64,000 nucleotides of DNA. Source: Sabellastarte sp. h YS-2021. Taxonomy: Eukaryota; Annelida; Polychaeta; Sabellida; Sabellidae. Positions 1 through 11,346 of this stretch are shown piece by piece. Position 1 is the stretch's first letter. Every line of letters starts with the position of its first letter. The notes under the pieces were generated by a model, which saw only the letters and a list, made by a program, of their open reading frames with translations, did no database searches and was not told where the DNA came from. The position numbers and the translations under genes were made by a program. Location: assembly GCA_964017235.1 (NCBI GenBank), contig OZ024938.1, positions 56,597,816-56,661,815 on the forward strand, written 5' to 3'.

Positions 1-262
1 CTTCCTACACCTTACAGTTTCTGAGATATAGCCCGGGCAAGCTTTTATAGCTTAAGATCACTACAGCAAGGTCAAAGGTCAAATCAAGGTCACACCATAA
101 TGTTGCACACCTACACCCCCTAACCAATGTCCCTACCACAAATCAACTTCCTACACCTTACAGTTTCTGAGATACAGGCCAGACAAACTTTTCCCGCCGC
201 CCGCCCGCCTATCCGAACACCATGAGTGAAAACAATACCACGACAGCCCTTAAGGGCTGTGG
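1..262 (+). mobile_element. Helitron2-like element 3' end, family A (hairpin terminus)
   Basis: About one and a half copies of a 146-bp monomer (the same as in the 18878-19545 array) run from the left edge, followed by a C/G-rich simple stretch (CCGCCCGCCCGCC) near 200 and a perfect 18-bp palindrome at 243-260, then GGGGTAAAA. A closely matching 3' end occurs at 19475-19545, showing that this is a dispersed element with a fixed end. The 5' end is off the window. The superfamily is inferred from the hairpin-end layout, not from a coding gene. Confidence 0.7.
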
Positions 263-668
263 GGTAAAAAAACTATAAATAATTTAATATAATTAGGAGT
301 CCCATTCAACAACAGCAGGATCTTATGTTTTCGCAAGTTGTTGTTAGTTTGGCTAGTTGTTAGTTTGTTATCACTCTTACCTGTAAGGCAGATCATGGTG
401 CTAATTGCAAGTTTTGAATTCAACTCAGTATCATATCTCACATATAGAGGGAAATATAAACAAAGGTTACCATCACAAAGCAGTGCTGTTAACGGTATTC
501 TCTTATATGGTATATTATTTTGTTTTAGTAAAAACAAATAAAGCTGCAAAGAATATTTGGAAACCGGTTATTGTAGACATCATTATTGAAGGCTTTCTAA
601 TGGCTGATAATTCATTAAAACAACAAAAGCTGTAAATATTTGGTGAAATATGTCACAATTTTACTTTA
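263..668. other. no gene seen
   Basis: AT-rich sequence between the family A element and the pogo-like element. Only short shadow frames are present and no convincing exon was found. It probably lies within or beyond GALNT, depending on where its last exons are. Confidence 0.4.
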
Positions 669-670
669 TA

Positions 671-1358
671 CAGTCTAACCCACTTATCCCGATCTCGGAA
701 ATATTGACTTCCTGTTTATCTCGAGGTTACATCCTCAGTCCCAACTGATTTAGAATAAAATATATAAGAAAATTAAAGGTTATTTCGATATAAAATGCTA
801 GTATTTGCACTTATTTCGAGGCTATTTGCCATTTTACACACCGTGTTTTGTTGATATTTAGTCCGGTGGAAAGTATTCATTTGTAAGAAAAACAAACAAA
901 CACATCCAGCGTGTGTTACAAGAGGCAATTTACCCAGTAAAGCTGAAAGTCAAACAATAATATGGCCATCTCTGAAGATTACATCTACTAGCAACACTTA
1001 CAAGCCAAATTGTTTTTTTTCCCTCCCATTTCTGTCGGTACTGTCGTAAACTTATTTACACCGAGATTATACGAGAGATTATATTTCAAAACTGTAGTAA
1101 TGCATGTTTTGTTGGATATTCCTGGAGGAATAAACTAAATTAAAGGTATTTACTAGTTCATTTACAGTATACCCAACGGACATTGCTTGAAACAACATCT
1201 TCCAGCTATTTGGCTAACATCATTCATTATCGCCCATACACTCGGTAGTTATTTTGACAAGTTTAGTCTCTCAAAAGCTTGAATGTATATTTCGACTTTT
1301 GGATAAGTCGAGGTGATTGGAATGTTCCCTTAAAATTCGAAATAATGAGGTTAGACTG
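671..1358. mobile_element. pogo/Tigger-like TIR element, non-autonomous (688 bp)
   Basis: Imperfect terminal inverted repeats of about 22-24 bp begin CAGTCTAACC on both strands (671-680 and 1349-1358) and continue toward a TTAT-CGA block. TA flanks each side (669-670 and 1359-1360), the target duplication of Tc1/mariner-pogo elements. No transposase frame was seen inside. Assignment to pogo/Tigger rests on the CAGTC-type terminus. Confidence 0.65.
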
Positions 1359-1734
1359 TACTATGGAAAATGAATGCGTACAAAATAGCGGATTTCGTTC
1401 GTTTCAAAGCCCCGGTAACCGGTTTTGAATTTTGCAAATGATGTCACCACTGCCATAAGGTGTTTCATCTGGAATTATAATCATTTCTACTTGAGGTATT
1501 AAACTAGAAAAATGTTTTTGCTAACAAAAACAAAGCGTCCCCAAAGGTTAAATGTAATATAATATAGAAAAAGGTTTCTGAAAATAAAAACATGCAGCGC
1601 TAAGAGAAGAAGTGAAAGTTAAGCAGACAATGTAGAGGTCTATGCATTAACATGAAAGAACAAACAATCAGTGCCCGTGAACAGGCTCTGTGTCAGCTGA
1701 CTGTGTGTTTTGAGATTCTGAGTAGAAGTGACAG

Positions 1735-3780
1735 AAGGACACAACTGATTTACTCAACAGTGAGAACCTGAAAGTAGCTATTACTCAGCTATGCAAGAAG
1801 CTACAGGTCTGCAATTTTACTATTTTATAGCTGACCCCAAAGTAGGTTAATAACATATTTAAACAAAATACTGTAAATGCATAGTTTTCAAGTGACAAGT
1901 CAAAATTATTGATGATTTTGACTGATTTACTCAAGAGTGAGAACCTGAAAGTAGCTCTTGCTCAGCTATGCCATGACCTACAGTTCTGTAATTTCACTAT
2001 CTTATAGCTGAGCCAAAAGTAGGTGAACAACATATTTAAACAAGAGCATTCAGAGAGCGCAGACCTCCGCCAAGGCAGCTCAGTCCCCCAATGCTGTGTC
2101 TAGTCCATAAAATAATCCCTGGGCATTGAAAACCTACCATTAGCATTGATATTGTATTTTTTACGGTTTGTTCCTTGTCCCATTTCAGACATTTTATGAA
2201 AATTTCATCCAAATCCATCCATAAATTTTTGAGTTATCTTCCTTTAAAAAATACCTGGATCCAGAAGATCCAGACAATGATCCGGATCACACCCAAAATC
2301 TAATCACTTCTTCCTTGTCCCATTATCGACGTGTCCTGAAAATTTAATCGGAATCCGTCTATAACTTTTCCAATTATCTTCTTTTAAAGAATTCCAGGAT
2401 CCAGAAGATCCAGACGGTGATCCGGATCACTCCCAAAATCTAATCACTTCTTCCTTTACCAATTTCTCACATATCCTGAAAATTTCATCAAAATTCCTCC
2501 ATAAGTTTTTTTTAGCTATCTTTCTTTAAAAATTAAATTTCATGGATCCAGAAGATCCAGACAGTGATGCGATTCACTCCCAAAATCTAATCACTTTTCT
2601 GAAATATCCTGAAAATTTTATCAAAATCCGTCAATAAGTTTTTGAGTTATCTCGTTCACAAACAAACAACCAAACAGAAGGACAGACAGACGGACAGACA
2701 AACCCAGGCAAAAACATGACCTCCTTGGCGGAGGTAACAAAATACTCTAAATGCAATAGTTTTCAAGTTACAACTGATTTACTCAACAGTGAGAACCTTA
2801 GAATAGCTATTACTCAGCTATGCCATGAGCTACACATCTGCAATTTTACTATGTTATAGCTAATTCAAAAGTAGATCAATAAAATATTTAAAACAAAATT
2901 CTCTGAATGCAATAGTTTTCAAGTTACAACTGATTAACTTAACAGTGAAAACCCTAAAATAGCTAATACTCAGCTATGCAATGTCAGCTACAGGTCTGCA
3001 ATGTTATTATGTTATAGCTAATTCAAAAGTACATGAATAAAATATTCAAACAAAATTCTCTAAATGTAATAGTTTTCAAGTTACAACTGACTTAATCACC
3101 AGAGAAAACCTCAAAGTAGCTATTGCTCAGCTATGCGATGAGCTACAGGTCTGTAACTTTACTATATCATAGCTGACCTAAAAGTAGGTGAACAACATAT
3201 TTAAAATAAAATACTCTAAATTCAATAGTTTTCAAATTACAACTGATTTACTCAACAGTGAGAACCTCAAAGTAGCTTTTACTCAGCTATGCCATGACAT
3301 TAAGGTCTGCAATTTCACTATGTTATAGCTGACCCAAAATTAGGTTAACAACATATTAAAAGAAAATAGTTACTCTAAACGCAATAGTTTTCAAGTTACA
3401 AATAATTTATTCAACAGTGATAACCTCAAAGTAGCTATTACTCAGTTATGCAATGAGCTACAGGTCTGAAATTTTACTATGTTATAGCTGACCCAAAAGT
3501 AGCTGAATAACATATTTATACAAATTCTCTAAATGCAATAGTTTTCGAGTTACAAGTGATTTTACTCATAATGGAAGTTACTGAAAAGTCAGAAAGTAGC
3601 CATTACTCACTTAGCTTTTGGGGTAGACACCCAAGTTACTCACCATGGTGTAGCTATGGAAAAAGTAGCTGAATAACATATTTTAACAAAATGCTCTAAA
3701 TGCAATACTTTTCAAGTTATAGGTGATTTAGTGCATGATTTCATGAATTTTAATGCATAAAAACTATTTGAAAAATTCAT
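1735..3780 (+). repeat. ~160-bp 'core' tandem array (family B)
   Basis: Some eight diverged copies of a ~160-bp monomer. Recognisable blocks in order are: TTTACTCAACAGTGAGAAC, AGTAGCTATTACTCAGCTAT, ACAGGTCTGCAATTT, ACTATGTTATAGCTGA, AAAAGTAGGTGAA, CAACATATTT and TGCAATAGTTTTCAAGTTAC. The array is interrupted by a complete Helitron2-like insertion at 2041-2737, after which the monomer resumes at the interrupted base. The same core recurs at 54165-55605 (133-bp version) and 58880-60120 (323-bp double version). Confidence 0.85.
2041..2737 (+). mobile_element. Helitron2/Helentron-like non-autonomous element, nested (697 bp)
   Basis: It sits inside one monomer of the surrounding array, so both ends can be read directly. 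Host ATATTTAAA is followed by CAAGAGCATTCAG, and the 3' end GGAGGTAA is followed by CAAAATACTC. An ACCTCCGCCAAGG block at 2063-2075 is the exact reverse complement of the right half of the 3' hairpin (2719-2735), the paired subterminal repeat expected in this group. Inside are about three ~140-bp repeats carrying GGATCCAGAAGATCCAGAC, then an ACAGACAGACGGACAG simple repeat just before the hairpin. The exact breakpoint is ambiguous over CAA. Confidence 0.75.
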
Positions 3781-3789
3781 AAAAAAATA

Positions 3790-4984
3790 ATTTAAAAAGA
3801 TCCAGACCTGATACTCACACAAGAGAATCTACTAGTGGCTTAGTACATATAAGCAGGATAAGAGAGAAATCCCTGCAACAGTGTTGATTCTAGGAATTTC
3901 AAAAAGTGGGGGCGTCTGATAATATTTGCTTTAAAGCTATGTATTTTGACAAATTATATCGATTATCAGTCATTTTATGCCAGTGAACAGTCATTTAGTT
4001 TACATACAGAAACATTTGTCCTTGACCTCTATTGTATTGAAGAAATATAAGGTGGGCGTTCACTGGTAGGCTGGCGTTCACTGGTAGAATGCCACTATTT
4101 ATACACAGTTATGTACAAAAGTAAATGTCAGGTGATTGTCTTGCCAAATAAAAATAAACTTCAAGCCTAGAGATAGAATTTTAAAAAAAATATTGAAAAT
4201 GGTTATTTTCATCGAAGTGACTCCTGTCACGGCATTGTGGTTTTAAGTTTTCATCTAAAGTCACGGCATCACAAATTCTGTCATTATACCATCAATTTGT
4301 ACGAATATGTTGGGAAAACCCCACAGAATACCGTGACCTGATGAATATTAATGAGTAGTCCACAAATTCTTCAAGTAAAATATCGTTAAAAAATCCCATG
4401 AAATTGTCAATATTTTCTACGCATATATGAATATTCATGAGGTCTGTGGTCCATCTAGTATTTGATCTTAAAGCACAAAATATTGTTATGAAACCATTAT
4501 GAAAATCTGTGACCTCATTAATATTAATGAGTTGTCTGTGAATTTTCATCTTCAAGTAACATATTTTCTACACATACATTGTTGGGAACCAAACAGATAC
4601 GTACTAGAGGGTCAGCACAGGCTTGACTCTCCTGTTGTTGTAACAATCCAGTTTACTGTCAGTTTCGTTTTTCTTGCTGCCATTTTTCATATAACCATCC
4701 ACCTTAAGCTTAATTTCATGTTTTTGGGTATAATATGTCTAAATACTGTCTATAGCACATAATATATTTTGAGTTCTTTTACATATGTAAATGATCATGA
4801 AACCACATCATGCATTATTCGAAGAATGTTTCGACGGAAAAATCAAAACCTTGACAAACTCTCGATCTGTGCAGTGTTTCGATTTTCTACATCTCTCGTC
4901 TTTTTGCTTCTGAATCATATATTTCCCACATCGCCTTGTGTACTACACGTTCTCATATAATTTCATCGCAGACTCCATGAAAAT
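3790..4984. other. no gene; diverged repeat debris
   Basis: No exon signal. Between about 4200 and 4560 there are related phrases (GTGACCT followed by ATTAATATTAATGAG, and TTCAAGTAA followed by ATATTTTCTAC) that occur twice, indicating an old duplicated repeat. The same ATTAATATTCATGAG phrase reappears near 63869. Confidence 0.4.
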
Positions 4985-5545
4985 CCGCATTTGTAGGCGA
5001 ATTTAGGGGGTGTCAGGGGGTACATTGACCGGCTATCTAGACTCTTCACATAAGGAAATCTGACTGGCTATCTAGACTCTTCACATATGGTTTCCCAATA
5101 CCTCTTTAATGCATTCTAAAGCTCTAAAACCAATAATAAAGGAGATATAAGTCAAAATCGGCTATTTTATGACCCCAGTTTGACCCCTACAGGGGATCGG
5201 GGGAATTTGACTTGCTTCTAGAATCTCCACACATGGTTTCCTACTACCTCCCAATACATTTTATGGCTCTAAATGCAATACTTAAGAAGATAATTGGGGG
5301 TTCACATGAATTTTAAGCTTTCTGGTTGGTACCTGTGAGATAATCGCTCATAAATCAGTCAATTTTCATCGGATCGCTCCCAAAATCTAATCAGCTCACG
5401 TTTTTGATAGTATGAACATGTGTGTAAAATTAGAAGCATCTGCGGTCAGTAAATTTTGTTGAGCGGCGATGACGGGCGGTTGTACCCCCAAAAATATTTT
5501 TTGATCATGTGACCTTGATAAAGATCAAAGGTCAAATTTAAGCAT
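4985..5545 (+). repeat. diverged tandem-repeat element fragment
   Basis: Partial duplications: GGCTATCTAGACTCTTCACATA occurs twice (about 5031 and 5064), and ACACATGGTTTCC with a related continuation occurs near 5231. AAAGGAGATATAAG, GGATCGCTC and a GATCAAAGGTCAAA phrase (about 5524) resemble internal modules of the tandem-array elements elsewhere in the window. No terminal hairpin was identified, so the limits are approximate. Confidence 0.4.
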
Positions 5546-6829
5546 GTGGAAAAACCATCCCACACCTAAGGTATATAACTGCCAAATATGGTTAAAAGGC
5601 TTGCAATAATAAGGGAGATATTCAAGGAAGATCATAATGTGGCGGCAGCAGTGAGGAAACTGAAGCGAAAACAAATAAGCGCACTTTTCAGGGACACCTA
5701 AATTAACACAATGCCATATGTACATAGTTAATCAAACTAATTGTTAAATATTTTAGATATGTGTCATTAAGACTATTACTTTGACTTCAATGTTATGTAT
5801 AAGGAAGGTACATTTTATAACTAAATGGATTTCACACACCTACTCGATGCACTACCAAAGCAAATATGCTGGGTCACATGAATAACCTTGTAGAAATTAA
5901 AATGTGAAATATCAGTGAAAATAAGGAAAAACTGTGGAAAATGGGAAAAATTAAGTCAACAAATCTGACTGAATACCAGGTTTCACCCAAGTAATGTATT
6001 CATGAAAATAAACAATATTTCACTTGTTTTAAGTTTTTCAACACTTTTAGGGACGTGGTTACTCTATTACTACCCAATTAATACGTCAATTATTAGTAAA
6101 CACTTATTGCATTAGTAAAAGCAAGTGGGAAAGTTGGAAAGGAATAAATAACAGGAATTTACTTGAATTTTTTGTATAATAAAAGTACGGAAAAAAACTG
6201 CCACATAAATCACTTAGAGCTACCATATACTCATATAAAGAAAAAATTGGATGCCAGAAAAGTTAGTCACAAAATAAGGAACACTCTTAATTATCTATAA
6301 AAAAACTACAAGACTTTAAATTTTGAAGAGTGGCTGTCTTATATTTAAGGGGAAGAAAAACACCCCAAAAGTAGCCATTATGATTTACAACTGCAGCTTT
6401 TTTCTCAACGTTTTTAACATATTTTTACTGATTTATTTACCTTTACCAGCCCCTGGGGTGAAAATAGAAAAGTACTAAAAATGAAGACACATACTCATCA
6501 TATGGATATATATTTGGTTACATCAAGTCTTAATGTAATCACATACTGAATATTAATTGATACTGGTGCTCATCATTATCAATACCATAAGTATGGTCCA
6601 TTTGATTATCGCTTACAACAAAGCAATCAAATGTAAAACACCAGTAAAGTTATGGTACAAAAAGGTATTATTTCTTTCAGCAATCTTTCTAATTCTCTCT
6701 TATTAATGTTATTTTTCATGTTTCACTCTGTTATGTTCTGATGATCAAGAAGCTGGCTGATTTTATTAAAGGTTTGAATTAATATGGACCCAATACCAGG
6801 AAAAATGTATAAAAATCAATTAATGAATA
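5546..6829. other. no gene seen
   Basis: AT-rich. No exon or recognisable mobile element was identified. No GALNT exon following exon 9 was found here. Confidence 0.4.
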
Positions 6830-7345
6830 TAGAATGAGTATAGAAGTAACGCATATGGCTAAGTCGCAAAGAATGACTTACAATAATTTAATGAACATTT
6901 ATGCCAATTTGATGAAACTAGCTGCAATATTTACACTTTTAGAACATGTTAATGAGTTTTTCAAACAATCGTATATGGTAGCCATTTTGTTTTTCAAACT
7001 GAGGCTAACAATTGTTTATATACCTGTTTTCATAACAATTCACAGTTTGTGAAAATTTGATGAGGCTAGCTTCAATATTTAACTTTTAGAACATGTAAAT
7101 GATTTTCAAACAAATCAGCTATGGTGGCCATTTTGTTTTTCAAAACGAGGCCAAAATTTTTCCCAGACATTTCTTCATAGCAATAAACATTCTCTGCAAA
7201 TTTAGGGAGGATAACTTCATAAACGACCAAGATATAAAGCTTTATTTAAAAACGTGATGAACGGACGCACAGACAGATGGAAGGCATTTTATAATCTCCT
7301 GACCTCCGCCTTCAGCCGCAGGCAGGCGATAACAATACTAATAAG
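6830..7345 (+). mobile_element. tandem-repeat element with microsatellite and hairpin end
   Basis: Two ~165-bp copies share TTTTAGAACATGTTAATGA, GCTATGGTGGCCATTTTG-type and TTTTTCAAA phrases (6940-7010 and 7088-7150). They are followed by ACGGACGCACAGACAGATGG and then an imperfect hairpin-like GACCTCCGCC...GGCAGGCGATAAC terminus at about 7300-7333. The order array, microsatellite, hairpin, TAAC matches the other Helitron2-like elements here. The 5' limit is uncertain. Confidence 0.5.
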
Positions 7346-7571
7346 ATTAAATGAGTATAAAAATTTGCCAGAGTATGTGAAATTCACCACTGAAAGACAT
7401 TGCTTGAAAATGTGTAACCAAAATATAAACATATATGACTAGAATAGGGTAATGAGCTATTAAGATAAAAAAACATAAACTTGAGAAAAGAATACACTTT
7501 CACTTTCATCAGTTCTATAAGTATTCTCATAATTTTACATTTCAGAATCACATCTATCAAAGGAATCACAT

Positions 7572-7809
7572 CATTACCCCCACCAAGGAGGATATGTTTT
7601 CTGTGGTGTTTGTTTGTTTCCAATCTGTGAAAGCTACTGAGGCATTCTGATGAAATTGTGAGGATATTTTGATTATGGCACAAGGAACAGCTGGTTCCAT
7701 TGTGATGGTTTTCTGGATCAGTCTAGATCAATTCTTAATAGATTTTTGTATCATTGCATTTTGGAGATACTGGGCCTTGGCAGTGGTAAGCTCTCTCTGA
7801 GTGCTCTTG
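7572..7809 (-). mobile_element. Helitron2-like short non-autonomous element
   Basis: Read on the minus strand it begins CAAGAGCACTCAGAGAGAGC, contains CACTGCCAAGGC near its start, and ends CCTCCTTGGTGGGGGTAAT. Start and end correspond closely to the complete element at 2041-2737. It has only about 238 bp and no internal array. It lies in the GALNT intron downstream of exon 9, 89 bp from that exon. Confidence 0.6.
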
Positions 7810-7897
7810 TTTAATTTAAACTACAATCACTTCCACAGTGACGGATTTCACACACACCCTTGGGCAATTTATATTTTTCTGTGAACAAAAATTATAC

Positions 7898-7988
7898 CTG
7901 TCTTCCATGAGTAAGGGCTTCTTTTTCTGAATATGTGGCCGACGTGTGAGCAGGGAACAATTTCCAATGTTCCTCCACACATCCAGAT
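7898..7988 (-). CDS. GALNT exon 9 (third metal ligand; last exon in window)
   Basis: Ninth coding exon, residues 446-475 plus one base; it is too short to stand out as an open frame. The acceptor is TTTACCAG and the donor GTATAA. It encodes [35 protein letters not shown]-x-LE-x-x-PCS-x-VGH-x-FR is invariant in the family, and the His of VGH (residue 463) is the third Mn2+ ligand. No following exon (with the usual AEVWMDE block or a ricin-type lectin domain) was found between here and the left edge, so the gene probably continues off the window. Confidence 0.95.
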
Positions 7989-8659
7989 CTGGTAAAAAGT
8001 AATATTAACCATTGATTAAAGAGAGCTATTGGCAATCGTCCTCCTCATTTTCTAGGCTGATTGATTATCCACTTTGCTGACTGATGGGTGAGAAAGAAAT
8101 GAATATTCATCTGTTTTGCTACATTACAGGTCATTAATAAAGAAACCCTAGACTATTGCTTTACAAAAAGAAAGAAGAATTGTTTTTTTTCCCCCGGAGC
8201 AAAAACAAAGCATGCTAATGAGCAAAAGTCATTTTGACTAAAATCACTTTATCTCACACTGTTTATGACAAATGTGTTTTTATGTTTTATACAGAAAACA
8301 CTATTTTTGGGAAAATGGCCAGATAACTTTGTATATACCCTCTGTCGCACACCATTTCCAAGATAAATGCGTTCATTTTTTTTATTTTAATAAAGATATT
8401 TAAGAAATTGATCGTTTAATATTGTCAATGACAGACTGCAGATGTACACAATCACCAATTTTTATTTGAGTGCACATTTAATCACCACAAAAACTCTGGA
8501 GAGTGAGATTATACAATTTTTGATATTTTTCACTTTATAGTTTTTGTTAAATTACAACAATTTTAAAATCTTGGACACTAAAACACGAGCTGAGTCTGAA
8601 TACTGAAGCATAATGTGGGTCATTATAAATTTCAATATCAGTCTAAATGCAAAAAAGTA

Positions 8660-8945
8660 CTAGAGTGGGGGTAGTGGATAACACTGCCTTCCCACCTCTC
8701 CAATTGTGGGTTCCAATCTCGACTAATTTTAAAATATTCTGTTTGTCTGCACTTTTGTTTCTTATTTAAACCGATTTAGTTTTAACAACATTTTCAACAG
8801 GTTTTCAGAGGAGATAGAGAAAGCAGTGCAAACTAGTTGGGTCTGGATTCTGTTCTGAAAATCATCAGGCCCGCTAAGCACTATCTTTCCCACTTTTGGA
8901 TTGGGCGGGAATCAGGCCAGCGAGGTGTGTTAACCACTACGGTAC
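8660..8945. mobile_element. degraded tRNA-like SINE remnants
   Basis: On the plus strand, 8667-8735 reads like a tRNA-type head: GTAGTGGATAACACTGCC followed by a B-box-like GGGTTCCAATCTCG. On the minus strand, TACCGTAGTGGTTAACACACC near 8943 resembles another A-box region. No 3' tail or target duplication was recognised, so the family and limits are uncertain. Confidence 0.35.
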
Positions 8946-9011
8946 CATACATTTTACAAAGCAATAAAATTACAAATTTAATAAGTAAATTTAATTTTTA
9001 TAAGTTAATAC

Positions 9012-10559
9012 CCTATCCAATGGACAATTGCTAATCCGGTCGATTCAACAAGCCACCGGCCTCTAAACTGCAGGAAGGGTATCCTTCAACCAAAATGACG
9101 TTCAATTTACTTAACTTTCTGCACAGCCAGTCCTCTGTTGGCATCTGAACCGACACTTTACCAGGAACTGCAGCCTTGGGACCAGCAAAGGGGTTGTCAT
9201 CAGAGGTGTTGGTTGAACTGTCCATGTCTGAAACGTGAGACCAGCCCATGAAAGAGCAGATACCTCTCATTGTCTCTCTGTATGTTTGCTCCTCAGAGAT
9301 GGACTGGTCCTGTTCAGTAACAGTAATGTCTTGATCTTCTGACAACTCACCTTCTTCCACATACAGATCCAGTGGTGGTCTGTCAGAGTCTTGACTATCT
9401 GCCTCAGAACTCAAGCTGGAGATACTGTACTTCCTTGACCTGTGTAAAACAGGGGAGTCGGTGCCGGTCGGATCTGAGGACTTTGGTTGGTCAGTGTGAG
9501 GTCGGCCGGACTGGAGCTTACTGGTAGACTGATGCTTTGCAGCAGAGAAGTTTGTACCAGTGCGTTCTGAAGATCCTGGTTGGTATGTCTGAGTTTTACT
9601 GGTCGACTGATGTTTTACAGCAGAGGAGTCAGTTCCAGGAAACTCTGAAGAGACAGTAGCCGGTTGGGTCGGCTTCATAAAGGGTTCTGTGTCCTTAACT
9701 GCCCCTGCTGGAGCTGAATGTGTAGATGTCACCTTGACTGTTGAGGAAAATGTTGGTTGTAAAGTTCACGCCATGAGGAGAGCTTCTAGACGATTAAATC
9801 TGTCAGATCATTTCTGGTCGAGTTCTACAATCTTTGTCTCTGTGGCCGACTTGCTGTCAGATTTAACAGTCTTGGTTTTAGAAGTGGTGGGCTTGTCTAT
9901 CTTAGGTTTCTTACTTGATAGCTCACTTCACTAGGGGATTGCAAGACACCCTGTTCATTTACAGCCCCAATTACAGAAATAGTGGCCGGATCAACAAGAG
10001 AAGCATTGTCCTTACTGGGAGTAGAGGAAGGTTCCAGCCTCTTAGTCTCACGTTTCTCCTTCTTCAATTTGTAAGAGGGGTGACAAGATGGATACGCTGA
10101 TCCTCAGTAAGAGAGTTACAGAACTTACAATCCGCAGTGTCTGGTTTTTCCACGCATGGGTCCTTACCTTTCCCCTTGTCTCTGCATCGCGCATAGAAGG
10201 AGTGACAGTCAAAACTCGCCATAACATGGCCACATCCTCCTCGCTTTTGGCCAGGTGAAGACATTTTGCTCTATATACTCTATAATATCCGTTGAATCAA
10301 TAAACAAATGAAATTCAACAATAATACCACCAATATTTCACAAAAACTTGCTAACACAAAAATCCGTATGCACAGTACATGCGCCAAATGAAAAAGATGA
10401 TATGACATCACACTGTCTAGACAGGAAGGAAGTATGATGCGCCACCTGGCGAGTGAACAGTACTAGGCCAGCCCGACCAGTGGAAACACAGGACATCTTT
10501 TTCTGATGTTTGGCGGGCCGGTCTGCACCAACCGGATTAGCAATTGTCCATTGGATAGG
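9012..10559 (-). mobile_element. DIRS-type retrotransposon deletion derivative
   Basis: An exact 29-bp inverted repeat (starting CCTATCCAATGG at 9012-9040 and its complement at 10531-10559) bounds 1.55 kb. A further GTTAATAC/GTATTAAC pair lies just outside, offset by 2 bp, so the repeat may extend. The interior holds only a gag-like reading frame on the minus strand. No reverse transcriptase, RNase H or tyrosine recombinase region fits in the space. Inverted terminal repeats with this gag type are characteristic of DIRS rather than LTR elements. Confidence 0.7.
9031..10264 (-). pseudogene. DIRS gag-like gene, frameshifted and 3'-truncated
   Basis: It starts at 10264 with a Cys/His-rich module: CGHVMASFDCHSFYARCRD, a GKGKDPC step and CKFCNSLTEDQRIHL, a pattern I recognise from DIRS gag-like proteins of aquatic invertebrates. 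The frame breaks between about 10064 and 9730, where DQKWSDRFNRLEALLMA is readable in another frame and meets a stop. The largest intact piece is 9732-9031, ending in EGYPSCSLEAGGLLNRPD with its stop inside the terminal inverted repeat. In full-length relatives the gag would continue past this point, so the element has an internal deletion that fuses gag directly to its 3' repeat. Confidence 0.65.
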
Positions 10560-10818
10560 ATGTATTAACGCAATAAAAAGACTACTTTTTGAAACATACC
10601 TCTAGTAGTATCAGTCCCGTATGTGGACATTATGATAAACTGCCACGGAAACCCAATACTCTATCGGGTTTATCTACCTAATACCTGGGTCACACCTGTC
10701 CAAGATTGTTGGTAGTTTTATAAATTTGATGGCTATTCAGTGTACGCAAAAATAACACATTTAGTGATTAGCTGGCATGAAATATTTGGAGTCCTGACGT
10801 CCCTAGGTAGATTCTTGT

Positions 10819-10990
10819 TAAGGTATGGATTGGTACCTAAAATGTGACAATTGGGAGGTTGCCAATGCACAACCATTGGGAGGTTGCCAATGCACAACTA
10901 TTTTGATTTCAGGAGTCTGTTTTAAAATGATGAAAGGGTATTTCAGTAAAATGTATGCAAACATACCGGTAACACTGACCCATCCCGAGG
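10819..10990 (+). mobile_element. fragment of the 'TAGGGATGGGTC' hAT-like MITE
   Basis: TAAGGTATGGATTGGTACC at the left and ACTGACCCATCCCGAG at the right match the degraded ends of the intact copy at 37444-37772, including an internal GGGAGGTTGCCAATG phrase. That phrase lies in a 27-bp unit present twice in tandem here (about 10848-10903) but once in the other copy. Confidence 0.5.
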
Positions 10991-11197
10991 TCATGTAACA
11001 GATAGTTGTTCTATTTTTTTTTTTGCCCTAATTTCTGACTTAGGATAGTCAGCCAATTTTGTACGCTTTATTTTTGAAAATTTTGCTGAGAATGGAGTAA
11101 TAATATAAGACCACTGGAAAACAAAAAAAAATATAACTTATTCCACCCTGATTCTTATAATCTCTTATTCTGTAGACCGGCTGGCAATGGAACTTAC

Positions 11198-11315
11198 CCG
11201 GAATGAGAGTTCCAGATTCTCTCCTCCCCAGATGTCCATCCCTGGATCATAAGTACCCAGATGCTCAAAGTACTCTCTACTGATGGCAAATAAGCCTCCA
11301 GCCATAGTGGGTGAC
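11198..11315 (-). CDS. GALNT exon 8 (WGGEN motif)
   Basis: Eighth coding exon, residues 406-445. The acceptor is TGTTTCAG and the donor GTAAGT, ending in phase 0 at SFR. It encodes [40 protein letters not shown]. The segment D-x-x-x-WGGEN-x-E at about residues 429-441 is the Gal/GalNAc-T motif (acceptor and catalytic loop region) and is fully conserved. The exon immediately precedes a long-TIR repeat element at 11347-11850 on the upstream side of the transcript. Confidence 0.96.
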
Positions 11316-11346
11316 CTGAAACAATAAGGCTTCATTCAAGTTTCTT

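Noticed and set aside
1-7897. Next GALNT exon (AEVWMDE block) and lectin domain.
   Set aside because: I scanned the minus strand for the complement of the WMDE and QxW-type codon patterns and found no splice-flanked match. The exons are presumed left of the window.
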